From: Lichenicola sp964236105
GTDB lineage: Bacteria; Pseudomonadota; Alphaproteobacteria; Acetobacterales; Acetobacteraceae
Length of the DNA: 64,000 bases
NCBI GenBank assembly: GCA_964236105.1
Contig: CAXSBC010000004.1
Location: forward strand, 186,001 to 250,000
Reading direction: 5' to 3'
In this document: positions 16,417-23,967 of the stretch, piece by piece
How positions within the stretch are numbered: position 1 is the first letter of the stretch
Layout: each line of letters opens with the position of its first letter
The notes under the pieces: generated by a model
Database searches by the model: none
Told to the model about the DNA's origin: nothing
The model's input: only the letters and a program-made list of their open reading frames with translations
Program-made: the position numbers and the translations under genes

Positions 16417-18240
16417 ATGGACATCCGCAACATCGCCATCATCGCCCACGTCGATCATGGCAAGACGACGCTGGTCGACCAGCTGCTGAGGCAGTCCGGC
16501 TCGTTCCGCGACAACCAGGTGGTCGCCGAGCGGGCGATGGACCGCAACGACCTGGAGCGCGAGCGCGGCATCACCATCCTGGCCAAGTGCACCAGCGTGG
16601 TGTGGAAGGACACCCGGATCAACATCATCGACACGCCGGGCCATGCCGACTTCGGCGGCGAGGTCGAGCGCATCCTGAACATGGTCGATGGCGCCATCGT
16701 GCTTGTCGATGCCGCCGAAGGCGCGCTGCCGCAGACCAAGTTCGTGCTGACCAAGGCGCTGGCCCGCGGCATCAAGCCGATCGTCGTGGTCAACAAGGTC
16801 GATCGCCAGGACGCGCGTCCCGACGAGGTGCATACCGAGATGTTCGACCTGTTCGCAGCCCTCGGCGCCAATGACGAGCAGCTCGACTTCCCGATGCTGT
16901 TCGCGTCCGGCCGCCAGGGCTGGGCGGACACCGAGCTGGACGGGCCTAAGAAGGACCTGGCGCCGCTCTACGACCTGGTGCTGAGCCACGTGGGGGCGCC
17001 GAACCTGGACAAGAACGCGCCGTTCGCCATGGTCGCCTCGATTTTGGAGGCCGATCCGTTCCTGGGCCGCGTGCTGACCGGCCGCGTCGAGCAGGGCCGG
17101 GCCCGCACCAACATGCCGGTGCGCGTGCTGCGCGCCGACGGCTCGGTGGTCGAGACCGGACGCCTGACCAAGCTGCTGAGCTTTCGCGGGCTGGAGCGGG
17201 TGCCGGCGGACGAGGTCGAGGCGGGCGACATCGTCGCGGTGGCCGGGCTGTCGGAGGCGACCATTCCGGAGACCATCGCCTCGCCGGAGGTGACCGCGGC
17301 GCTGCCGGCCATCCCGGTCGATCCGCCGACCCTGTCGATGACCTTCCGCCTGAATGACGGGCCGCTCGGCGGCCGCGAGGGCAAGAAGGTGACGTCGCGC
17401 CAGATCCGCGACCGGTTGTTCAAGGAGGTGGAAGGCAACGTCGCCATCCGCGTTTCCGAGAGCCCGGAAAGCGAGGCCTTCGAGGTCGCCGGACGCGGCG
17501 AGCTCCAGCTCGGCGTGCTGATCGAGCAGATGCGGCGCGAAGGCTTCGAGCTCACCATCGGCCGTCCGCGCGTGCTGACGCGCGACAACGAGGCCGGCGA
17601 GCGCGAGGAGCCCTTCGAGGAGATCCTGGTCGACGTGGACGAGCCCTATTCCGGCATCGTCGTCGAGAAGCTGAGCATTCGGAAGGGCATGATGCAGGAC
17701 ATGCGGCCCAGCGGCGGCGGCAAGGTGCGGCTGACCTTCCTGATCCCGTCGCGCGGACTGATCGGCTACCACAACGAGTTTCTCACCGACACGCGCGGCA
17801 CCGGCATCATGAACCGGCTGTTCGCCGGTTATCAGCCCTGGGCCGGATCGATCGCAGGCCGCGTCAAGGGCTCGCTGATCTCGTCGGAGGATGGCGCGTC
17901 GGTGCAGTATTCGCTGTTCTCGCTGCAGGATCGCGGCGTGCTGTTCGTCGATCCGGGCGAGAAGGTCTATGTCGGCATGATCCTCGGCGAGCACAGCAGA
18001 GAGAACGATCTCGAGGTGAACCCGATCAAGGAGAAGAAGCTCACCAACATCCGTGCCGCCGGCAAGGACGAGGCGCTTCTGCTGGTGCCGCCGCGCAAGA
18101 TGAGCCTCGAGCAGGCGATCGCCTATATCGAGGATGACGAGCTGGTCGAGGTGACGCCGTCCGCCGTGCGCATCCGCAAGCGTTACCTCGATCCGAACGA
18201 GCGCAAGAAGATGGAGCGTCGCGGCGACAATGCCGCCTGA
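16417..18240 (+). CDS. typA: Translational GTPase TypA/BipA
   Basis: 607 aa from ATG at 16417 (MDIRNIAIIAHVDHGKTT); the in-frame stretch upstream to 16267 is not family-like. G-domain motifs: AHVDHGKTT (P-loop), RERGITI (switch I), DTPGHADFGGEVER (switch II) and NKVDR. EF-G-like domains II, III and V and the BipA-specific C-terminal domain follow, with GRGELQLGVLIEQMRREGFEL and SRGLIGYHNEF. It is a ribosome-binding GTPase with roles in ribosome assembly and stress or low-temperature growth. The length is normal. Confidence 0.96.
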   Translation: MDIRNIAIIAHVDHGKTTLVDQLLRQSGSFRDNQVVAERAMDRNDLERERGITILAKCTSVVWKDTRINIIDTPGHADFGGEVERILNMVDGAIVLVDAAEGALPQTKFVLTKALARGIKPIVVVNKVDRQDARPDEVHTEMFDLFAALGANDEQLDFPMLFASGRQGWADTELDGPKKDLAPLYDLVLSHVGAPNLDKNAPFAMVASILEADPFLGRVLTGRVEQGRARTNMPVRVLRADGSVVETGRLTKLLSFRGLERVPADEVEAGDIVAVAGLSEATIPETIASPEVTAALPAIPVDPPTLSMTFRLNDGPLGGREGKKVTSRQIRDRLFKEVEGNVAIRVSESPESEAFEVAGRGELQLGVLIEQMRREGFELTIGRPRVLTRDNEAGEREEPFEEILVDVDEPYSGIVVEKLSIRKGMMQDMRPSGGGKVRLTFLIPSRGLIGYHNEFLTDTRGTGIMNRLFAGYQPWAGSIAGRVKGSLISSEDGASVQYSLFSLQDRGVLFVDPGEKVYVGMILGEHSRENDLEVNPIKEKKLTNIRAAGKDEALLLVPPRKMSLEQAIAYIEDDELVEVTPSAVRIRKRYLDPNERKKMERRGDNAA

Positions 18241-18553
18241 CGCTGCGGCATCGAGAACTTCGCAGGCTTGGGGTCCGGTTCGGCGACAGGCGGTGTCGGG
18301 TCGGGTCCGTTTTGCGTCCACCCGTCGACATGCTTTCGGCCGCCTCGCGTTATGGCCTTCAAACTGACATGATTCGTCACCGTGGCAGGTCAGGATTGTG
18401 TTGTATTTCAGGCATCTGCGTTAGAAAGATGCTAGAATTACAGAACTTTGACCCGCGACGTGTCTGGGACGCCGTGTTATGCACGGCCTGCGCACCGAAT
18501 CCCCTTCAGGGACCGGCAACGCAGTAACGCCTGTCCCATCCTCGGAGACACTT
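18241..18553 (+). promoter_or_regulatory. AT-rich intergenic leader with a possible promoter
   Basis: This 313-bp gap is clearly less GC-rich than its surroundings between about 18340 and 18450. A weak promoter candidate is TTGTAT (18401-18406) with TAGAAA (18422-18427), spacer 15; an alternative -10 is TAGAAT (18433-18438). It would drive the small secreted-protein gene at 18554, leaving a leader of about 110 nt. I see no known riboswitch. The assignment rests only on composition and imperfect boxes. Confidence 0.35.
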
Positions 18554-18868
18554 ATGACCGTCACCAACCGGCTCCTCGCTGCCCTGTCGACCGCCGCCCT
18601 CCTGGGCGCCGCGGTTCCGGCCTTCGCTCAGACCGCCACCCCTGCTCCCGCCGCGCCGATGACCGCGCCGGCGACGCCGGACGCCACCGCGCCCGCAACC
18701 AGCACCCCCAGCACGATGGCCCCGGCAACGACCACGCCGTCCACCGACGCGCCAGCCAGCAGCGACAGCACGATGGCGCCGAAGAAGACCACCAAGCACC
18801 ACAAGAAGATGGCCAGGCACCACAAGAAGGCAGCGTCGGCCTCCACCGACGCGACCGCGCCGCAGTAA
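18554..18868 (+). CDS. Low-complexity secreted protein with basic His/Lys tail
   Basis: 104 aa from ATG at 18554 (GGAGACA upstream). The signal peptide (LLAALSTAALLGAAVPAFA, cleavage after AFA-Q) leads into an Ala/Pro/Thr/Ser-rich region of about 60 residues. A compact basic block follows (KKTTKHHKKMARHHKKA), then an acidic, Thr/Ala-rich end. I recognise no domain. Similar short periplasmic Ala/Pro/Lys proteins occur widely in Acetobacteraceae. The basic block could bind polyanions or the envelope; this is speculation. A strong hairpin follows the gene. Confidence 0.65.
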   Translation: MTVTNRLLAALSTAALLGAAVPAFAQTATPAPAAPMTAPATPDATAPATSTPSTMAPATTTPSTDAPASSDSTMAPKKTTKHHKKMARHHKKAASASTDATAPQ

Positions 18869-18897
18869 CCTGCGGGCCAGACGCTCCATGTCTGACG

Positions 18898-18935
18898 GGG
18901 GCGCGGGAACGGGCACACACCCGGTCCCGCGCCCC
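18898..18935 (+). terminator. Strong GC hairpin after the low-complexity gene
   Basis: GGGGCGCGGGA (18898-18908) pairs perfectly with TCCCGCGCCCC (18925-18935). After one A-G mismatch, CGGG/CCCG extends the stem around the loop CACACA. It lies 30 bp past the stop. No T-run follows, so it is not a textbook intrinsic terminator. In so GC-rich a genome it may still end or protect the transcript. Confidence 0.45.
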
Positions 18936-18964
18936 TGACTGCGTCTGCGGATCGATCGCGCCTG

Positions 18965-20248
18965 ATGTCTGTCGCCGTTCGGGCTGAATCCGAGCCCGAA
19001 GCGATCCCGCCCCGTCGTCTCGCCTTGATGGGCGGCCTCGGCTTCAGCTCCGGCCTGCCGCTCTATCTGACCTTCTTCACGCTGCAGCAGTGGCTGAGCG
19101 AGAGCCACGTGTCCCTCAGGACGATCGGCACCGCCGCGCTGATCGGGCTCCCCTATCTGCTGAAGTTCCTGTGGGCGCCGCTGATCGACCGGACGCCGCC
19201 CGGACGGCTGCGCCGGTTGGGCCGCAGGCGAGGCTGGATGCTGCCGATCCAGCTGCTGCTGACCCTGACGATCCTGGCAATGAGCGTCTGCGAGCCCTCC
19301 CGCGCACTGTGGCCGGTCTTCGCCGCCGCCTGCCTGCTGGCCTTCTTCTCCGCCAGCCAGGATATCGTCATCGACGCCTGGCGGATCGAGACCTTTCCCG
19401 GCCGGCTGCAGGCGGCGGCCCTCGGCGCCTATAGCTGGGGCTACCGGATCGCCATGCTGTGCTCGGGCGCCGGCGCGATCTGGCTGGCGGCACGGCTGGG
19501 CTGGCACCGCTCGCTGGTCGGCATGGCCGGGCTGAGCCTGGTCGGGCCGGTGCTGGCGCTGCTGGCGCCGGAACCGGCGCCGCCAGTCCGGCCCGATACC
19601 GGCCGCGGATGGCGGCAGGCGCTGCGCAGCCGGGTGCTCGAGCCGTTCCGCGATCTGCTCGGCCGGCCGGATGCCGTGATGGTCGTAGCCTTCGTGCTGG
19701 TATTCAATCTCGGCACGCAGCTCGCCGACACCATGGCCTATCCGCTGTATCACGCGATCGGCTTTGCGCCGACGGCGGTGGCGGCGGCCAACGGCATCCC
19801 GTCCCTCTGCGCTGCCCTGGCGGGTGCGGCGGCGAGCGGGCTGCTGGTCGCCCGGATCGGGCTCGGCCGCTCGCTGATCCTGTCCGCCTGCGTGCAGATG
19901 AGCTCGATCCTGCTCTATCTGGCGCTGGTGCGGGCGGGGCCGGTGTTTCCGGTGCTGTTCGCCAAGGTGACGCTCGAGGGCTTCGCCGAGGTGCTGGCCG
20001 CGACGACGTTTGCCACCTACCTCTCCAGGCTCTGCTCGCTCGACTACACGGCTACCCAGTTCGCGCTGCTGTCGTCGCTGGCGCCGGTGGCCTGGCGCAC
20101 CCTGGGGGGCAGCACCGGCTATCTCGCCGAGCGACTGGGCTGGGCCGGCTTCTACGGGCTGACGGTGGCGGCCTGCCTGCCCGGCATCCTGATCATGCTG
20201 GTGCTGCTGCGCCGCCATCCGGGCGGGCTGCCGCCGCACCCGGCCTGA
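18965..20248 (+). CDS. ampG: AmpG-family MFS permease (muropeptide transporter-like)
   Basis: 427 aa, 12 predicted membrane segments. The start (LMGGLGFSSGLPLYLTFFTLQQWLSE), LPYLLKFLWAPLIDRTPP and FFSASQDIVIDAWRIE are hallmark AmpG/PAT-family segments. AmpG imports anhydro-muropeptides from the periplasm for cell-wall recycling and, in some species, for beta-lactamase induction. The length is somewhat shorter than E. coli AmpG (about 490 aa), as is common in alphaproteobacteria. No ampD or nagZ is adjacent, so recycling is inferred from family only. Confidence 0.85.
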   Translation: MSVAVRAESEPEAIPPRRLALMGGLGFSSGLPLYLTFFTLQQWLSESHVSLRTIGTAALIGLPYLLKFLWAPLIDRTPPGRLRRLGRRRGWMLPIQLLLTLTILAMSVCEPSRALWPVFAAACLLAFFSASQDIVIDAWRIETFPGRLQAAALGAYSWGYRIAMLCSGAGAIWLAARLGWHRSLVGMAGLSLVGPVLALLAPEPAPPVRPDTGRGWRQALRSRVLEPFRDLLGRPDAVMVVAFVLVFNLGTQLADTMAYPLYHAIGFAPTAVAAANGIPSLCAALAGAAASGLLVARIGLGRSLILSACVQMSSILLYLALVRAGPVFPVLFAKVTLEGFAEVLAATTFATYLSRLCSLDYTATQFALLSSLAPVAWRTLGGSTGYLAERLGWAGFYGLTVAACLPGILIMLVLLRRHPGGLPPHPA

Positions 20249-20257
20249 CGCCGCCGG

Positions 20258-21046
20258 CTACTGCGCCAGGTAGCCGCCATCGACCGGGAGCACGACGCCG
20301 GTGATGAAGGAGGCCTCGTCGGAGGCCAGGAACAGGATGGCGCAGGCGACCTCCTCGGGCCGTCCGATCCGGCCCAGCGGATGCTGGCGCAGCACCGCGG
20401 CGATCGCCTCCTTCGGGAACCGGGCCGCGGCCGGCGTGTCGATGGTGCCGGGTGCCACCGCGTTCACCCGCACGCCCTTGCCGGCGAGGTCGATCGCCAG
20501 ATGCTTGGTGATGCCGGACGCCACGAACTTGGCGGGCCCGTACACCGCCTGACCGATCTGGCCGGCGGAGGCGGAGATCGAGGACAGGCAGACGATGGCG
20601 CCGCTGCCGGCCTTGACCATCTCGGCGGCGGCGTATCGGCAGCTGAGGAACATGCCCCGGCCGTTGATCGCCATGGTCTCGTCCCAGAGCGCCGTGGTCG
20701 CCTGATCGAGCGTGGCGTCGGGGATCACCCCGGCATTGGCCACCAGCACGTCGAGGCGGCCATAGCTCTCGATCGCGGCGGCGACGAAGCGCTGCACGTC
20801 CTGTTCCTGCGAGACGTCGCCGACCACGCCGCGCACGGTGGCGCCGCCGGCCGCGAGCTCGGACACCAGCGCGTCCAGGCCGGGCCCATCGCGGTCATTG
20901 AGCAGCAGCCGCGCGCCCTCGGCTGCGAACAGGATGGCGGTCGCCCGGCCGATGCCGCTCGAGGCGCCGGTGATGATCGCGGACCTGTCCTGCAGGCGGC
21001 CGAGCCCGGCTGGACGCGTCGGGGCGGCGGAAGCGGGTTCGGCCAT
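20258..21046 (-). CDS. SDR family oxidoreductase
   Basis: 262 aa from ATG at 21046. Rossmann motif TGASSGIGRA near residue 26, LDVLVANAGV, catalytic Ser in CLSSISASAG, YGPAK (Tyr-x-x-x-Lys), and the late PVDGGYLAQ typical of classical SDRs. The protein has extra residues before the fold (MAEPASAAPTRPAGLG). The substrate is unknown. It is convergent with ampG (10 bp between stops) and divergent from selO. Confidence 0.85.
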   Translation of the reverse strand: MAEPASAAPTRPAGLGRLQDRSAIITGASSGIGRATAILFAAEGARLLLNDRDGPGLDALVSELAAGGATVRGVVGDVSQEQDVQRFVAAAIESYGRLDVLVANAGVIPDATLDQATTALWDETMAINGRGMFLSCRYAAAEMVKAGSGAIVCLSSISASAGQIGQAVYGPAKFVASGITKHLAIDLAGKGVRVNAVAPGTIDTPAAARFPKEAIAAVLRQHPLGRIGRPEEVACAILFLASDEASFITGVVLPVDGGYLAQ

Positions 21047-21142
21047 GTCTGCAATCCTTCGCGACGGTGCTGCCGGACAGAACAGGTCGGTCGGTCCCGC
21101 GTTCCGACCGCACGGCAACACGTGAGAGAGCAGGATCCGAGC

Positions 21143-22564
21143 ATGAGTGCGACGCCGCAGTTCCGTCCGTCCGTCGCCCATGCCGCCCTGGGGGAGCCGT
21201 TCTTCGACCTGGTGGCGCCGGCCACATTTCCCGAGCACGTGCTGCGCTACCGCAACCAGACGCAGGCGGCCCGGGTCGGGCTGGACGGGCTCGACGCCGC
21301 CGCATGGATCGCGCATTTCGGCCGTTTCGAGCCGCTGCCGGGCTGCTTCGAACAGCCGCTGGCGCTGCGCTATCACGGCCACCAGTTCCGCAACTACAAT
21401 CCCGATCTCGGCGACGGACGCGGCTTCCTGTTCGCGCAGCTGCACGACCTGCAGGATGGCAGGCTGCTCGATCTGGGCACCAAGGGCAGCGGCCGCACGC
21501 CCTGGTCGCGCGGCGGCGACGGCCGGCTGACGCTGAAGGGCGGCGTGCGCGAGGTGCTGGCGACCGCGATGCTGGAAGCGCTCGGGGTCAACACCTCGAA
21601 GTCGTTCTCGCTGATCGAGACCGGCGAGGCGCTGGATCGTGGCGACGAGCCGTCGCCGACGCGCTCGGCGGTGCTGGTCCGGCTCAGCCACTCGCACATC
21701 CGGATCGGCAGCTTCCAGCGCCTGGCCTGTCACGACGACACGGACAGCATCCGCCGGCTGCTGGACTACACGATCCGCACCTACATGCCCGAGACATGGC
21801 GCGAGTCCGAGGCCGAGCGCGCCGTCGCCTTCCTCGAGGCGGTGACGGAACGGGTGGCGCAGGTCGGCGCGGAGTGGATGCTGGCCGGCTTCGTGCACGG
21901 GGTGCTCAACACCGACAACATCAATGTCACCGGCGAGAGCTTCGACTACGGGCCCTGGCGCTTCCTGCCGAGCTATCAGCCGGACTTCACCGCCGCCTAT
22001 TTCGATACCGGCAAGCTCTACGCCTATGGCAGGCAGCCTGACACGCTGCTGTGGAACCTGATCCGGCTGGCCGAATGCCTGCTGAAGCTCGCCGGGCAGC
22101 CGGCGCTGGAGGCGGTGCTGCAGCGCTTCAGCGCGATGTTTCACGTGAAACTCTGCAACGCGATGATCCGGCGGCTCGGGCTGTCGAGCCAGGGTCCGGA
22201 GGCGGATTCGGCGCTGACGCAGCAGGTCTGGCTCAGCCTGCGGGAGAGCCAGGTGGCGTTCGAGCGGTTCTTCTTCGACTGGTATGGCAGGCGGTCGGGA
22301 CCGGCGGGGGTGGCGGGCTATGCCGGCGACGACTTCGCCCGGCTTGCCGCGATGCTGGGCGACTACCGGGCGGCACCGGGCCTGCGGCTCGATCACGGCT
22401 ATTTCCGGCGCGACCAGCCCTGCACGATGCTGATCGACGAGGTCGAGGCGATCTGGGCGCCGATCGCCGCCGCGGACGACTGGTCGGCGTTCGAGCGCAA
22501 GCTGCAGGCGATCGACGAGATGGCGGAGGCCTACCGGGTGGGGCCCGACGAGCCCGGACCCTGA
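21143..22564 (+). CDS. selO: Protein adenylyltransferase SelO (YdiU)
   Basis: 473 aa from ATG at 21143. Pseudokinase-fold features: RYHGHQFRNYNPDLGDGRG, KGSGRTPWSRGGDGRLTLKGG (nucleotide-binding region), and HGVLNTDNINVTGESFDYGP, which carries the Asn/Asp metal ligands. SelO transfers AMP to Ser/Thr/Tyr of proteins and is linked to redox homeostasis. Its length matches the family. The C-terminus ends VGPDEPGP with no Cys or selenocysteine, as usual for many bacterial forms. Confidence 0.92.
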   Translation: MSATPQFRPSVAHAALGEPFFDLVAPATFPEHVLRYRNQTQAARVGLDGLDAAAWIAHFGRFEPLPGCFEQPLALRYHGHQFRNYNPDLGDGRGFLFAQLHDLQDGRLLDLGTKGSGRTPWSRGGDGRLTLKGGVREVLATAMLEALGVNTSKSFSLIETGEALDRGDEPSPTRSAVLVRLSHSHIRIGSFQRLACHDDTDSIRRLLDYTIRTYMPETWRESEAERAVAFLEAVTERVAQVGAEWMLAGFVHGVLNTDNINVTGESFDYGPWRFLPSYQPDFTAAYFDTGKLYAYGRQPDTLLWNLIRLAECLLKLAGQPALEAVLQRFSAMFHVKLCNAMIRRLGLSSQGPEADSALTQQVWLSLRESQVAFERFFFDWYGRRSGPAGVAGYAGDDFARLAAMLGDYRAAPGLRLDHGYFRRDQPCTMLIDEVEAIWAPIAAADDWSAFERKLQAIDEMAEAYRVGPDEPGP

Positions 22565-22575
22565 GCAGGGTCGTC

Positions 22576-23697
22576 TCAGCTGGCGATGCGGATCTGCCCG
22601 TCCATCGCCGGCCAGTCGGTGTAGCCGACGGTATCGCCGCCATACCAGTACTGCTTGGGCGCGTCGGCAAGCGGCGCGCCGCTGCGCAGGCGGTCGACCA
22701 GATCGGGATTGGCGATGAAGGCGCGGCCGAAGCTGAACAGGTCGGCGCGACCGTCGGCGATCGCCTTCTCGGCCAGCTCCGGCGTGTAGTTGTTGTTGCC
22801 GATATAGGCGCCGGAAAAGCGCCTGCGCAGGGACGCGAAGTCGACATCCGCGGGATGGTCGCGGGTCTGCTGGGTGATGCCCTCGATCACGTGCACGTAG
22901 GCGAGCTTCAGCGCCGAGAGCGCGTCGAGATAGGCGCCGTAGGTGCCCATCACGTCGGAGGTGAGCGGCGTCTCGCCCGGCATCGTGGTCGTGGGCGAGA
23001 TGCGGATGCCGACGCGCTCGCCGCCGCCCCAGACTTCGGTCACCACGCGTGCCACCTCCAGCGGGAAGCGCAGCCGGTTCTCCAGCGAGCCGCCATAGCG
23101 GTCGGTGCGCTGGTTGGTGCTGTCGCGCAGGAACTGCTCCAGCAGGTAGTTGTTGGCCGAGTGGATCTCGACGCCGTCGAAGCCCGCATCCTTCGCGCAC
23201 CGGGCGGCGTGGCGGTAGTCCTCGACGATCGCCTCGACCTCGCCGGTGGACAGGGCGCGCGGCGTCACATGCTCCTGCATGCCGGCATCGGTGAAGGCCT
23301 GGCCGATCGGCTTGATCGCCGACGGCGCCACCGGCAGCCTGCCCTCGGGCTGCAGGCTCGGATGGGAGATGCGGCCGGTGTGCCAGAGCTGCAGCACGAT
23401 CCTGCCGCCCTGGGCATGCACGGCGCGGGTGACGGGCTGCCAGGCCTCGACCTGCGGCATGGTCCAGATGCCGGGCGTCAACGCATAGCCGCGCGCCTGC
23501 GCCGAGATGTTGGTCGCCTCCGACACGATCAGGCCGGCACCCGCGCGCTGGGCGTAGTAGGCGGCGGCGAAATCCGGCGGGACGCCGTCGTTGCTGGACC
23601 GGCTGCGGGTCAGCGGCGCCATGACGATGCGGTTGCCGAGCTCCAGGGCCCCGGTCGTGAAGGGCTGGAACAGCGGACTGTCGGGACTGACGGACAT
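22576..23697 (-). CDS. nemA: Alkene reductase, Old Yellow Enzyme family (NemA-like)
   Basis: 373 aa. An FMN TIM barrel with VMAPLTRSRS near residue 26, QLWHTGRISHP (FMN binding), EIHSANNYLLEQFLRDSTNQRTDRYGG (His/Asn substrate pair) and SFGRAFIANPDLV. It reduces activated double bonds or nitro/maleimide compounds with NAD(P)H. It is divergent from the large SARP-like regulator across 270 bp, which makes a regulatory link possible but unproven. It is convergent with selO. Confidence 0.9.
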   Translation of the reverse strand: MSVSPDSPLFQPFTTGALELGNRIVMAPLTRSRSSNDGVPPDFAAAYYAQRAGAGLIVSEATNISAQARGYALTPGIWTMPQVEAWQPVTRAVHAQGGRIVLQLWHTGRISHPSLQPEGRLPVAPSAIKPIGQAFTDAGMQEHVTPRALSTGEVEAIVEDYRHAARCAKDAGFDGVEIHSANNYLLEQFLRDSTNQRTDRYGGSLENRLRFPLEVARVVTEVWGGGERVGIRISPTTTMPGETPLTSDVMGTYGAYLDALSALKLAYVHVIEGITQQTRDHPADVDFASLRRRFSGAYIGNNNYTPELAEKAIADGRADLFSFGRAFIANPDLVDRLRSGAPLADAPKQYWYGGDTVGYTDWPAMDGQIRIAS

Positions 23698-23967
23698 GAA
23701 GTCTCCGGGGCAGGCATCAGGTTGGGGATGCGTGATGGCTGCAACGCACCGGACGCCGCCGCGGTCCCGCCCGGGCTGCAGATTTGGCGGCTGACGCAGC
23801 CGCAGCGCCGCCGTCGCCGGCGATGGCGCTGCGTCGCGGACGCTGCTGCCGGATGATGATCCGATGTTCAGGGTTCGGCGCTCAATGACAATGTAACGAC
23901 AACAGCCTTGAATTCTGGCATGCTCGAACTGATTGCGACGGGTTGCTTCGGGAAAAGGAACTTGCAC

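Noticed and set aside
20258..23200. Minus-strand frame of 980 codons fused to the SDR
   Set aside because: The extra N-terminal part is antisense to selO; the SDR starts at 21046.
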